A stretch of 64,000 bases of DNA from Candidatus Atribacteria bacterium (GTDB lineage Bacteria; Atribacterota; Phoenicimicrobiia; Phoenicimicrobiales; Stramentimicrobiaceae). Positions 52,986-62,154 of the stretch are shown piece after piece. The DNA is taken from NCBI GenBank assembly GCA_029553585.1, contig JAKPKS010000082.1, positions 1 through 64,000 of the forward strand, given 5' to 3'. A program made the position numbers and the translations under genes. The notes under the pieces were generated by a model. That model saw only the letters and a program-made list of their open reading frames with translations, did no database searches and was not told where the DNA came from. Numbering within the stretch: the first letter of the stretch is position 1; each line of letters opens with the position of its first letter.

Positions 52986-53948
52986 GTGATTGCATGTGAT
53001 AACAAAGAACTAAGGATATTTTCTGGAAATGCTAACCAGTCATTGGCAGAAGAAATTGTTGGCCATTTGGGGACACAACTCGGAAAGGCTGAAGTGTCAA
53101 AGTTTCCAGATGGAGAATTACATGTAGAAATAGGTGAAAATGTCAGAGGGCAAGATGTCTTTGTCATTCAGCCCACCTGCCATCCGGTTAATGACCATCT
53201 CATGGAATTGCTGGTTATGATTGACGCATTGCACCGGGCTTCTGCGGGAAGGATTACCGCAGTGATACCATATTATAGCTATGCTCGTCAGGATAGGAAA
53301 ACACGTCCCAGAGAACCTATTACCGCAAAACTGATAGCTAATCTATTGGTGGAGGCTGGAGCCAATCGTATTTTAACTATGGATTTACATGCTGGGCAGA
53401 TACAGGGCTTTTTTGATATCCCGGTAGATCACTTAGAAGCAGCCCCTATTTTAGCAGACTATTTTAAAATAAAAGATTTTGACAGAGCGGTAGTTGTTTC
53501 TCCTGATGTGGGAGGAACTGCCCGGGCTCGTAATTTTTCTGGTTATTTAAACAAACCGATTGCCATTATTGATAAATATAGAGCATCTTATTCCAATGTG
53601 GAGATAATGCATATTGTAGGAGATGTTAAAGATAAGACGGCGATAATAGTTGATGATATGATAGATACAGCCGGTTCTATCGTCAAGGGCAGCCAGGCCA
53701 TAAAAAATGCCGGAGCTAAAGAAATATATGTTTGTGCTACCCATCCGGTTTTTGCCGGTCCGGCTAAGGAACGTATGGAAAAGTACTGGCAGGAAAAATT
53801 GTTTTTGGAGATAGTAGTGACCAATACCATTCCAGTCCCAGCTGAAAAACAATTACCCTGTGTAAAAATATTATCAGTCTCAGGATTATTTGCTGAGGCA
53901 ATCAAACGTATTCATTTTAATCAGTCTGTGAGCGCACTATTCAGATAA
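52986..53948 (+). CDS. prs: ribose-phosphate pyrophosphokinase
   Basis: Makes PRPP for nucleotides, histidine and NAD synthesis, including the pncB product here. 320 residues contain FPDGELHVEIGENVRG, the flexible loop YARQDRKTRPREPI, the DLHAGQIQGFFDIPVDHL motif and the PRPP-binding VDDMIDTAGSI. The GTG start follows AAGGAGG. Confidence 0.96.
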   Translation: MIACDNKELRIFSGNANQSLAEEIVGHLGTQLGKAEVSKFPDGELHVEIGENVRGQDVFVIQPTCHPVNDHLMELLVMIDALHRASAGRITAVIPYYSYARQDRKTRPREPITAKLIANLLVEAGANRILTMDLHAGQIQGFFDIPVDHLEAAPILADYFKIKDFDRAVVVSPDVGGTARARNFSGYLNKPIAIIDKYRASYSNVEIMHIVGDVKDKTAIIVDDMIDTAGSIVKGSQAIKNAGAKEIYVCATHPVFAGPAKERMEKYWQEKLFLEIVVTNTIPVPAEKQLPCVKILSVSGLFAEAIKRIHFNQSVSALFR

Positions 53949-53994
53949 TAGTTTAGAAGTATTGAAATAATAATGAGATTTTTAAAGATAATTA

Positions 53995-54003
53995 TGTTAT
54001 AAT
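53995..54003 (+). promoter_or_regulatory. possible extended -10 upstream of rplY
   Basis: TGTTATAAT is identical to the extended -10 at the mbh and rpsF promoters. No good -35 was found. Confidence 0.35.
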
Positions 54004-54075
54004 ATATTGTTATATTTTTTTAAATAATCTAAATAGTCATTTAAGAAAAGTGATGATGCGGAGGAAAACAGTTTT

Positions 54076-54765
54076 ATGAAACGGATTCAATTACAGGCAG
54101 AAATCAGAGAAAAGTCTGGTAAAGAGGAGAGCAGAAAACTTAGAAAAACAGGGTATGTTCCGGGCGTGCTCTATTCTCCACGCGATAAGAACAATATTTT
54201 ATTGAAAATTCCGGAAAAAGAAATTTTTCGTTTTTTATCAGATAAAAAACATTCACATGGTATCATTGATTTGGAGATAAAGGCTGATGAGGCTAAGAAA
54301 TTAACCCGCTTGGCAGTAATTAAGGATTTCCAATACGATTCTTTGCAGAAAAAAATCAATCATTTTGATTTCTATGGTGTGGCTTTGAAAGAGAAGGTGA
54401 CCCTGGTAATTCCCATTGTGCTGGAAGGTGAGCCTAAGGGAGTTAAGGATGGCGGGATACTGGATATATCTTTAAGAGAAGTAGAAGTAGAATGTCTACC
54501 CACCGATGCACCTGAAGCAATCGTCATAGATATAAGCGAGATGGGTTTTAATGATGTTAAAACGTTAGAAGATGTGGTTTTACCTAAAGAAGTTAAACTA
54601 TTAACTGATATTAGTCGAGTAATAGCCTCAGTAGTTGCCCCGACCAGGGAAGAGGAAGCCGTACCGGAAGAAGAGGCGGAAGAAGCTGCAGTGGCTGCTC
54701 CAGAAGCTGCTGATAAGGCCAAAGATAAAGAAGACAAAGCAACTGAACATAAAGCAAAAGAATAA
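54076..54765 (+). CDS. rplY: 50S ribosomal protein bL25 (Ctc type)
   Basis: Long, CTC-type bL25 that binds 5S rRNA. It shows REKSGKEESRKLRKTGYVPGVLYS at the N-terminus, HFDFYGV in the middle and a TL5-like C-terminal domain (GVKDGGILDISLREVEVECLPTDAPEAI), ending in an acidic Glu/Ala/Lys tail from about residue 195. 229 residues. Position between prs and pth matches Bacillus ctc. Confidence 0.94.
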   Translation: MKRIQLQAEIREKSGKEESRKLRKTGYVPGVLYSPRDKNNILLKIPEKEIFRFLSDKKHSHGIIDLEIKADEAKKLTRLAVIKDFQYDSLQKKINHFDFYGVALKEKVTLVIPIVLEGEPKGVKDGGILDISLREVEVECLPTDAPEAIVIDISEMGFNDVKTLEDVVLPKEVKLLTDISRVIASVVAPTREEEAVPEEEAEEAAVAAPEAADKAKDKEDKATEHKAKE

Positions 54766-54823
54766 ATAAAATTTCTTAACATTGTAAATAAATCAAAATA
54801 AATTCAGCCAAGGCTGTGATATT

Positions 54824-55411
54824 GTGAATATAATAGTGGGTTTGGGTAATCCTGGAGCCAAATATAAATATTCCAGACATAATATCGGGTTTCAAGTGGT
54901 AGACAAATTTGCTCTTCAGGTTTTCGGCAATAATCTGAAATGGAAAAAAAAGTTCCAAGCCCACATTCTGCAAGGCAAGTTTCAAGGACAGGACCTCATT
55001 CTGATTAAACCGCAGACTTTTATGAATCTGAGCGGCAGTTCAGTGAGAGATATTATGGCTTATTTCCACATTGCTCCAGAACAACTATTGGTTATCTATG
55101 ATGATTTTCATCTTCCCTTAGGAAAGATAAGAATCAGAAAGCGGGGAAGCTCGGGTGGGCATAATGGGATAGAGTCTATCATAAATACCCTTAGAACAGA
55201 AGTATTTCCCCGTTTGCGCATCGGAATCAGAAATACTCAATTCTTGCCTGATTTAGATTATGCTGATTTTGTTTTAGCTAATTTCTTACCAGATGAGCTA
55301 AAACTGATGGAACAGACTGCAGGAAAAGCAGTGCAGGCTATTGAGGATATTATCTCATATGGTTATGAGTTTGCTATGCGGGAATATAATGGCTTAGATT
55401 TAACTGATTAG
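54824..55411 (+). CDS. pth: peptidyl-tRNA hydrolase
   Basis: Releases peptides from prematurely dropped peptidyl-tRNA. 195 residues: VGLGNPGAKYKYSRHNIGF with catalytic His19, LIKPQTFMNLSG, VIYDDFHLPLGKIRIRKRGSSGGHNGI. The GTG start at 54824 produces MNIIVGLGNPG, the family opening. Confidence 0.95.
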   Translation: MNIIVGLGNPGAKYKYSRHNIGFQVVDKFALQVFGNNLKWKKKFQAHILQGKFQGQDLILIKPQTFMNLSGSSVRDIMAYFHIAPEQLLVIYDDFHLPLGKIRIRKRGSSGGHNGIESIINTLRTEVFPRLRIGIRNTQFLPDLDYADFVLANFLPDELKLMEQTAGKAVQAIEDIISYGYEFAMREYNGLDLTD

Positions 55412-55491
55412 ACTTTCACTCAGTTAAAATCCGCCTTATTTTACTTTCAGTTACAGAAAACAGTTAACAAAAGTAGTACAGGGAGGCAAGA

Positions 55492-56457
55492 ATGATTAAA
55501 AAAATCGGAGTATTGACCAGTGGAGGAGATTCTCCCGGAATGAATGCCTCCATCCGGGCAGTAGTTCGTTACGGGATACACCATGGATTGTCAGTTTCAG
55601 GAATACAAAGCGGTTATTCCGGTCTCCTGGAAAACAAAGTCACCCACTTGGATTTAAAGAGTGTGGGAGGAATTATGCAACGTGGTGGAACTATGCTGAT
55701 GACCTCCCGCAGTGAGGAATTCAAAACTATTTCGGGTATCAGTAAGTCTGCCGGTATCATAAGAGATAATGGTATCGATGCGCTGGTGGTGATTGGAGGC
55801 GATGGCTCAATGGCTGGTGCTCTCCACCTCTACCGGCAGGAGGGAATCCCGGTAGCGGGTATTCCGGCCAGTATCGATAATGATCTTTATGGTACAGATA
55901 TGTCTATCGGTGTAGATACAGCCTTGAATACTGTTATTTCTGCCATTGATAAGATAAAAGATACTGCCTCCTCCCTGCGACGGGCATTTATTGTAGAAGT
56001 GATGGGAAGAGAGTCGGGATATTTAGCTTTAATGGGTGGAATTGCCGGTGGAGCAGAAGCGGTAATTGTTCCGGAATTTCCGGCTGATCTGGCTGATATC
56101 AGCGCTAAACTGAAAAGAGGTTACGAAAGAGGAAAAACGCATGGACTGGTGGTTGTAGCTGAAGGGGCAGGTAATCCCTATGAGATTGGTAAATATCTGG
56201 AAAATAAAATTGGTTTTGAAATGAGGGTAACAGTGCTGGGTTATGTGCAAAGAGGTGGGTTCCCCTCAGCCTTTGACCGTATTTTGGGGAGCCGATTAGG
56301 CTCGGCTGCAGTAGAACAATTACTGCAAAGTCAGTTTCACCATATGGCAGGCTTAAATGGCAATAAAGCCGTTGCCGTTCCTTTAGAAGATGTCTTAGCT
56401 CAGAAGAGGATACTCAGTGAATCACTATATCAATTGGCTGCTATATTAGCTCGCTAA
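55492..56457 (+). CDS. pfkA: 6-phosphofructokinase
   Basis: Phosphorylates fructose 6-phosphate, the committed step of glycolysis. 321 residues: TSGGDSPGMNASIRAVVRYG, VVIGGDGSMAGA, PASIDNDLYGTDMSIGVDTALN, EVMGRESGYLAL and LGYVQRGGFPSAFDR. The GGDGS form points to ATP rather than pyrophosphate as donor. It lies between pth and mfd, an insertion relative to the Bacillus order. A hairpin follows. Confidence 0.93.
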   Translation: MIKKIGVLTSGGDSPGMNASIRAVVRYGIHHGLSVSGIQSGYSGLLENKVTHLDLKSVGGIMQRGGTMLMTSRSEEFKTISGISKSAGIIRDNGIDALVVIGGDGSMAGALHLYRQEGIPVAGIPASIDNDLYGTDMSIGVDTALNTVISAIDKIKDTASSLRRAFIVEVMGRESGYLALMGGIAGGAEAVIVPEFPADLADISAKLKRGYERGKTHGLVVVAEGAGNPYEIGKYLENKIGFEMRVTVLGYVQRGGFPSAFDRILGSRLGSAAVEQLLQSQFHHMAGLNGNKAVAVPLEDVLAQKRILSESLYQLAAILAR

Positions 56458-56557
56458 TTCCTGTCCCAGATGATGAATTCTATGCTATCTATAGAGAGGA
56501 GGGCACAATTTGTCCTTCCTGTTCTCGGTAATTTACCATATAATCATTAAATTAATT

Positions 56558-56592
56558 AAGGGCTTTGATAGTAAGCAGTCAAAGCCCTTTCT
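56558..56592 (+). terminator. hairpin terminator between pfkA and mfd
   Basis: Perfect 11-bp stem AAGGGCTTTGA (56558-56568) with TCAAAGCCCTT (56579-56589), followed by a short TTTCT tract. Its position argues against starting mfd at TTG 56565. Confidence 0.65.
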
Positions 56593-56609
56593 GCTCAGAG
56601 TGTCATAAG

Positions 56610-59600
56610 ATGAAATTAAATAAATTTTGGAATCAGTATCCAGACTATAATAAATTTATACAGGATTTTCAAAGCGGGCTTAAAAAACCTCTCAATATTA
56701 TTGGTTTAGATGGTAGTGCCCTTTCTTTTTTTATCTCCTCCCTAATTTTAAAAAGGGAATCCAAACGAGTATTCCTGTTGTTAACTAATAGCTTGGAAGA
56801 TGCTCAGCGCTGTTATCAGGATTTGATGAGCTTTACCGGCTGGCCGGAAAATAATCATATACTTATTTATCCAGCTATAGAGGTTCTGCCCTATGAGGAC
56901 CTTCCCTATGATACACATATTGTAAAACAGAGAATCAGGGTTTTATCTGCCTTGTTGCACTACCGGCAGGCTGACCGCGCCGGTAAAAATGATTCCCTTT
57001 ATCCCTCTGTTATTATCAGCACCTATCGGGCTGTTTTGCCAAAAATAATACAGTATAACAAATTTCTGAAACAGCACCTGAAATTACAGCGTGACGGATT
57101 TTTAAATATAGAATTTTTCCTCACTTATCTTCTGGATCAGGGTTATCAGTCCTCTGAAATGGTTGAAGCGACAGGACAATTCAGTCAGCGCGGGGGGATT
57201 ATTGATGTATTTTCTTATACCGAAGAAAACCCCTTAAGGATAGAGTTAGATGGGGAAAAGATTGCCTCTTTACGTTTTTTCGATCTGGAATCCCAACGTT
57301 CCATTAAAAAAATTGAGGAAATCGAGCTGATTCCACAAATAGAGCTCAATACTGAATCTATGGAAAAAGAGGAAGAAACCGGTTCTTTTTTCGGCTATTT
57401 ACTGGATGAGACCGATATTTTTGTTACTCAATTTCCGGAGATGGAAAAGAATATTCAGGATTGGGAAAAAGAAATAAAGAAATCATATTTACTTAAAAAA
57501 GAAGAGAAAGGTGAACTGTTACCGCCGGATTACTATTACCTGAGCTGGCTTGAACTGAAGAAATTGCTTGCTCAGAAAGAGCGATTGGTGACCATAGAAT
57601 CCTGGCTGACCCCAGATTCTCTGTCCTCAGCGCAAATAAGAGATAAAGATATAGATAGCCATTATGCTTATCAATTAGAAATAAATCCTGCTGAACAATA
57701 CTTAGGAAATATAGACCTGTTTCTGAAAGCACTCCGTAAAAGTTCCCGGGAAAAACAGAATATACTGATTTTAGCCAATAATAAGGTCAGGGCTTTACGC
57801 CTGGCAGAGATATTTGATGATCGTGGTTTTAGCAATTTTCGTATGAGTGCTTTGCCGGAGGTTGAACTGGAGCCAGGTCAGGTCTGTTTGAGCTACGGAC
57901 AGATGAGTAATGGTTTTTCCATTCCAGTACTAAATTTAGCTGTTATTACTGAACAGGAAATCTTTGGCCGGCAGAGGGAAAAAAGTTATCAGCCGAAAAG
58001 GTCTCAGGGTAAATCATTTTTCCAGTTAGATGAATTAAAACCGGGTGATTATGTAGTACATGTTAACCATGGTATTGGCCGTTATGAAGGGATTCGTCCC
58101 CGTATTACCGATGGTGTCCGCAGAGATTATCTTCTGATTCAATATGCTGCTGATGATGAGCTCTATGTGCCGGTAGAACAACTGTCTTCTATCCATAAAT
58201 ATATTGGTGTGGGCGGAGGTATTCCTAAACTGCACCGTTTAGGAGGAAATCTCTGGAGGATAACCAAAAGAAGAGTAAAGGAATCTATTCAGAAGGTAGC
58301 CCTGGAGTTATTTGAATTATATAGCCGGAGAAAGAATGTTCAAGGTTTTTCTTTTTCTGGTGATACGGTATGGCAGCAGGAATTGGAGATGACCTTTCCT
58401 TTTCAGGAGACACCGGATCAGGAGAAGGCCTTTCAGGAGGTCAAAAGTGATATGGAATCAGCCCACCCGATGGAACGCCTCATCTGTGGAGATGTGGGTT
58501 ATGGCAAAACTGAGATAGCCATACGGGCTGCCTTTAAAGCAGTAATGGATAACAAACAGGTAGCAGTACTGGCACCTACTACCATTTTAGTTCAGCAGCA
58601 CTGGGAAAATTTTTCAGAGAGAATGAAGGGCTTTCCAGTAAGAATCGAGATGCTCTCCCGGTTCAGATCTAAAAAAGAACAGCAGGAGATTATTGCTGAT
58701 TTAAAAAAAGGAAATATTGACATTATTATTGGTACACATCGTCTGGTACAGCCAGATGTAACCTTTAAAGATTTGGGCTTGCTGGTGGTTGATGAAGAAC
58801 AGCGATTTGGGGTTATCCATAAAGAGAGGATAAAAAATATAAAAGAACAGGTAGATTCGCTGACTCTTACCGCGACCCCCATTCCCAGGACTCTCTACTT
58901 ATCATTAACCGGCATCAGAGAGATGAGTGTCATAAATACTCCGCCAGAATTACGTTTGCCTATCATGACCTTCTTTAAGACTGAAACAGACGAGGTTATC
59001 AGAGAGGCTATCCGGAGGGAGCTGGAAAGGGGTGGTCAAGTCTATTATGTGCACAACCGGGTGGAAGATATCGACTCTGTTGCTGAAAAGGTAAGACGTC
59101 TGGTACCAGAGGCTAAAGTAATCACTGCCCATGGTCAGATGCCGGAGGAACAGCTGGAAAATATAATGATTGATTTCATCAACCGGGAAAGTGATGTCTT
59201 AGTCTGTACTACCATTATTGAAATAGGCTTAGATATACCAAATGTTAATACTATCATCATCGACCAGGCACATCAGTTTGGATTGTCTCAGCTCTATCAG
59301 CTCAGGGGACGGGTTGGGCGCAGTAACAGGAGGGCCTATGCCTATCTGCTCTATCCTTCTAAAAAGATACTGACCGATAATGCCCGTAAACGTCTGGAGG
59401 CTATCCGGGAATTCAGTGATTTAGGCTCAGGTTTCCGATTGGCTATGCGTGACCTGGAAATAAGAGGGGCAGGTAATCTTTTGGGCAAAGAACAGCATGG
59501 GTTTGTAACCGAGGTTGGCTTCAATTATTATTGTCAGTTACTGGGAGAGAGTATCGGCGAACTTCTTCATCCTGAGTCAGCTGAAAACAGTTTAAGGGAA

Positions 59601-60089
59601 CCGGAGCCAGAAATTGAAGCCAGGCTGGAAAGTTTAATTCCGGAGTATTATATCAGAAGTCCTGAGGTAAGGATTAGTTACTATCAAAAATTAGGGCAGT
59701 TAAAGAATGAGGTAGAACTTAACGATATTGAACAGGAACTTCGAGATATTTATGGTCCCTATCCAGCAGAGGTAGAGAATCTGTTGCATATTATTGCCCT
59801 GAAACTAATATTAAAGAACCAGGGAGTCACTAATATCAGGATAACACCACGGTCTCTCCTGCTAAAATTTCCGGTGGGAGTACCTTTGGAGCGTAAAATT
59901 AAGAAAGCTTTAAATAATAGTCTTGAAAAGAATATAAGCTGCCGCCAAAAAGGGCACCATTGTGAGTTAAAATTGACCGTCCAAAGGATCGGCAATTCTC
60001 TCCCCGAAAACCATATTCTCAAGCAAAGCTTTTCTTTTTTAAAAAATATTCTAAATAGGCAGGTTCAGGTATCTGCCAGCCAGATGTAA
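56610..60089 (+). CDS. mfd: transcription-repair coupling factor Mfd
   Basis: Removes stalled RNA polymerase and recruits the excision repair machinery. About 1159 residues: UvrB-like N-terminal part (FSQRGGIIDVFSY), polymerase-interacting domain (LKPGDYVVHVNHGIGRYEG), then a RecG-type translocase with Walker A GDVGYGKTEIAIR, VDEEQRFGV, TATPIPRTL and LRGRVGRSNR, and the C-terminal TRCF domain. ATG 56610 is preferred over TTG 56565, which lies inside a terminator hairpin. Confidence 0.95.
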   Translation: MKLNKFWNQYPDYNKFIQDFQSGLKKPLNIIGLDGSALSFFISSLILKRESKRVFLLLTNSLEDAQRCYQDLMSFTGWPENNHILIYPAIEVLPYEDLPYDTHIVKQRIRVLSALLHYRQADRAGKNDSLYPSVIISTYRAVLPKIIQYNKFLKQHLKLQRDGFLNIEFFLTYLLDQGYQSSEMVEATGQFSQRGGIIDVFSYTEENPLRIELDGEKIASLRFFDLESQRSIKKIEEIELIPQIELNTESMEKEEETGSFFGYLLDETDIFVTQFPEMEKNIQDWEKEIKKSYLLKKEEKGELLPPDYYYLSWLELKKLLAQKERLVTIESWLTPDSLSSAQIRDKDIDSHYAYQLEINPAEQYLGNIDLFLKALRKSSREKQNILILANNKVRALRLAEIFDDRGFSNFRMSALPEVELEPGQVCLSYGQMSNGFSIPVLNLAVITEQEIFGRQREKSYQPKRSQGKSFFQLDELKPGDYVVHVNHGIGRYEGIRPRITDGVRRDYLLIQYAADDELYVPVEQLSSIHKYIGVGGGIPKLHRLGGNLWRITKRRVKESIQKVALELFELYSRRKNVQGFSFSGDTVWQQELEMTFPFQETPDQEKAFQEVKSDMESAHPMERLICGDVGYGKTEIAIRAAFKAVMDNKQVAVLAPTTILVQQHWENFSERMKGFPVRIEMLSRFRSKKEQQEIIADLKKGNIDIIIGTHRLVQPDVTFKDLGLLVVDEEQRFGVIHKERIKNIKEQVDSLTLTATPIPRTLYLSLTGIREMSVINTPPELRLPIMTFFKTETDEVIREAIRRELERGGQVYYVHNRVEDIDSVAEKVRRLVPEAKVITAHGQMPEEQLENIMIDFINRESDVLVCTTIIEIGLDIPNVNTIIIDQAHQFGLSQLYQLRGRVGRSNRRAYAYLLYPSKKILTDNARKRLEAIREFSDLGSGFRLAMRDLEIRGAGNLLGKEQHGFVTEVGFNYYCQLLGESIGELLHPESAENSLREPEPEIEARLESLIPEYYIRSPEVRISYYQKLGQLKNEVELNDIEQELRDIYGPYPAEVENLLHIIALKLILKNQGVTNIRITPRSLLLKFPVGVPLERKIKKALNNSLEKNISCRQKGHHCELKLTVQRIGNSLPENHILKQSFSFLKNILNRQVQVSASQM

Positions 60090-60299
60090 ATGGTATAATA
60101 ATAGCATCACAGTCTCCCCAATCCTGAATTAAGAATATTTTATAAAATCTTTAGAATTAATTTATATGTTATTAAAACTTTGTTAATATAATAAAAATAC
60201 AGGAAAAGATAATCTTGTCTCTTAAACTTAAAGGGGAATATTTTTTATTAATAAAAGAGAAATTGAAGCAACTGGTAACAGGAAGGAGAGAATTATTTA

Positions 60300-60695
60300 A
60301 TGTATCAAAAAGAACAGGATTTGTTTGCTGATTTAATCTCCATCGTAACACGGCTGAGAGGTCCGGAAGGCTGTCTCTGGGATAGGAAACAGACTCTATC
60401 TACCATGGCTGCCAATATAGTAGAGGAAGCTCAGGAAGTACAAGAGGCGGCAGAGAAGTGCGATCATAATAATTTATGCGAGGAATTGGGAGATGTACTA
60501 ATGGATATCTTAATAACGATAGAGATAGCCCGGGAGAAGGGACTTTTTGATTATCAACTGGTGTTACAGGAAGCTAAGGCAAAATTTATTCGTCGACATC
60601 CCCATGTCTTTGGTGATACGCAGGTCAATAGTGCTGAGGAGGCACTCTCGGTCTGGCAGAAAATGAAACAGCTGGAAAGAGAAGACCGGAAATAA
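60300..60695 (+). CDS. mazG: MazG-family nucleotide pyrophosphohydrolase
   Basis: 131-residue all-alpha hydrolase that cleaves NTPs to NMP and pyrophosphate. It contains LRGPEGCLWDRKQTLSTM, the metal-binding NIVEEAQEVQEA and EELGDVLMD, then RRHPHVFGD. Only one MazG domain is present, about half the length of E. coli MazG. The mfd-mazG proximity recalls Bacillus, where yabN follows mfd a few genes later. Confidence 0.92.
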   Translation: MYQKEQDLFADLISIVTRLRGPEGCLWDRKQTLSTMAANIVEEAQEVQEAAEKCDHNNLCEELGDVLMDILITIEIAREKGLFDYQLVLQEAKAKFIRRHPHVFGDTQVNSAEEALSVWQKMKQLEREDRK

Positions 60696-60720
60696 ATCTA
60701 AAACAAAGGGAGGATTATTT

Positions 60721-62043
60721 ATGAAAATGAAAATAGATTGGGATAGGAGAGACACTATTTTAAATACCAAGTGGTTTTTCTTTTTTTTATTTTTAATAAT
60801 ATCTCTTTTTTTAATCTTTCCAAAAGTAGTTTATCCAGCCGAAAGTCTGAGTTTGAATATTGATGACTGTATAGGAATAGCCCTCCAAAATAATTTAGGA
60901 TACCAGATTGCGCAAAATAAAGTTGAAGTAAAAAAAGAGCAGACACAGGAAGCTAAGGGGGCTGAAAAAATACAAGCCAAATTCCAGGGTGGTTATATCA
61001 GAATGAATGAAGCCCCCGATTTGGATAAAATTAATGAGGGCGATTACAGCTACTTATACTCTTCCGGTACCGGTGTCCCTTTAATTTCCTTTAATGTTTC
61101 AAAGGTATTGTATAGCGGGGGAAAGCTGAAAAATCTGATTGAACTGGCTAAAGCCGAGCAGACTATTGCTCTTAGTGAATTAGAGACCAGCAAGCAGGAG
61201 CTTGTTTATAAGGTGACTGAAGCTTATTACCGGGTATTGCAGGCTGAGGGATTAAAGAGAGTTAGCGAACAGGCTTTAACCCAGATTAAGGCGCATCTGG
61301 AAACCTCTCAATCACTACTGGCAGAAGGTATGATTGCTCCTATTGATTTAAACCGGATTAACTCACAGCTCTCTCATCTGGAACATAATCTTATCAGGGC
61401 TGAAAATAGTTATCTACTGACCGTATACAACTTAAATTCCATAATGGGAATTGAACTGGAGACTGCCATTCAGCTGCAAAACAATCTTGCCTATGAGCCC
61501 TGTGACATTACCCTGGAGGAGGCGCTGGAAACTGCCGGGAAGTACCGGCCGGAAATAGAGCAGATTAATCAGCGGAGAATAATGATGGAGGGGATGGTAG
61601 ACATAGCCAAAGGCAATAGATTGCCTCAGGTAGTAATGAATATGGAATCCGGATTAACCGGCTGGAAGGTTGCCATTGTAGGTGAAGTGTCCATCTTAGA
61701 TGGCGGGGTGAATAAATCTAAAATTAAACAGGCTGAGCTGAATTTAGCGCAGATTGAGCAAGGTGAGCAGCAGACTCTGCAATTAATAGAATTAGAGGTT
61801 CGTTCTCTCTATCTGAAAATGAAGGAAGCAGAAAAATTAGTTAAGATAACCGAACAGGGCATTAAAGACTCTGAAGAAAGTTTTCGTATTGCGCAGATAA
61901 AATATAATGAAGGGGTCTCAGCAAATATCGAGGTAATTGATGCCCAGAGCGCTTTGATTGAAGCAGAAACCAATCATCTCAATGCCCTTTATGATTTTAA
62001 TACCAGCAGAGCAGCCCTTGTTAAAGCCATGGGACTGTCATAG
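60721..62043 (+). CDS. TolC-family outer-membrane channel protein
   Basis: 440-residue outer-membrane factor with a signal peptide (hydrophobic segment about 18-38, likely cleavage after YPA) and two repeats of paired long helices with OEP-family motifs (SLNIDDCIGIALQNNLGYQIAQ; YNEGVSANIEVIDAQSALIEAE). It would form the exit duct for the adaptor and RND pump encoded next. Its presence is the main sign of an outer membrane. An AAAGGGAGG site precedes the ATG. Confidence 0.9.
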   Translation: MKMKIDWDRRDTILNTKWFFFFLFLIISLFLIFPKVVYPAESLSLNIDDCIGIALQNNLGYQIAQNKVEVKKEQTQEAKGAEKIQAKFQGGYIRMNEAPDLDKINEGDYSYLYSSGTGVPLISFNVSKVLYSGGKLKNLIELAKAEQTIALSELETSKQELVYKVTEAYYRVLQAEGLKRVSEQALTQIKAHLETSQSLLAEGMIAPIDLNRINSQLSHLEHNLIRAENSYLLTVYNLNSIMGIELETAIQLQNNLAYEPCDITLEEALETAGKYRPEIEQINQRRIMMEGMVDIAKGNRLPQVVMNMESGLTGWKVAIVGEVSILDGGVNKSKIKQAELNLAQIEQGEQQTLQLIELEVRSLYLKMKEAEKLVKITEQGIKDSEESFRIAQIKYNEGVSANIEVIDAQSALIEAETNHLNALYDFNTSRAALVKAMGLS

Positions 62044-62044
62044 C

Positions 62045-62071
62045 GTGTCAAGGGGACGGTTCTCCTGACAC
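62045..62071. repeat. REP-type hairpin between tolC-like and adaptor genes
   Basis: GTGTCA/TGACAC arms enclose GGGGA-CGGT-TCTCC with one bulged A. Hairpins with this GGGGACGGTTCT core are common in environmental genomes and are often linked to REP-associated tyrosine transposases. No such transposase is in this window. Confidence 0.6.
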
Positions 62072-62154
62072 AAAATATTTTGACAGGCTAAAATATAATC
62101 TTTGAAGAAATTAAATTGTTTTATAACGGAAAAGAGCAAGAGAGGAACTGAATA

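Noticed and set aside
56565-56609. TTG start for Mfd, 15 codons upstream of the chosen ATG
   Set aside because: The TTG lies inside a terminator hairpin and the extra residues (VSSQSPFCSECHK) match nothing in the family.
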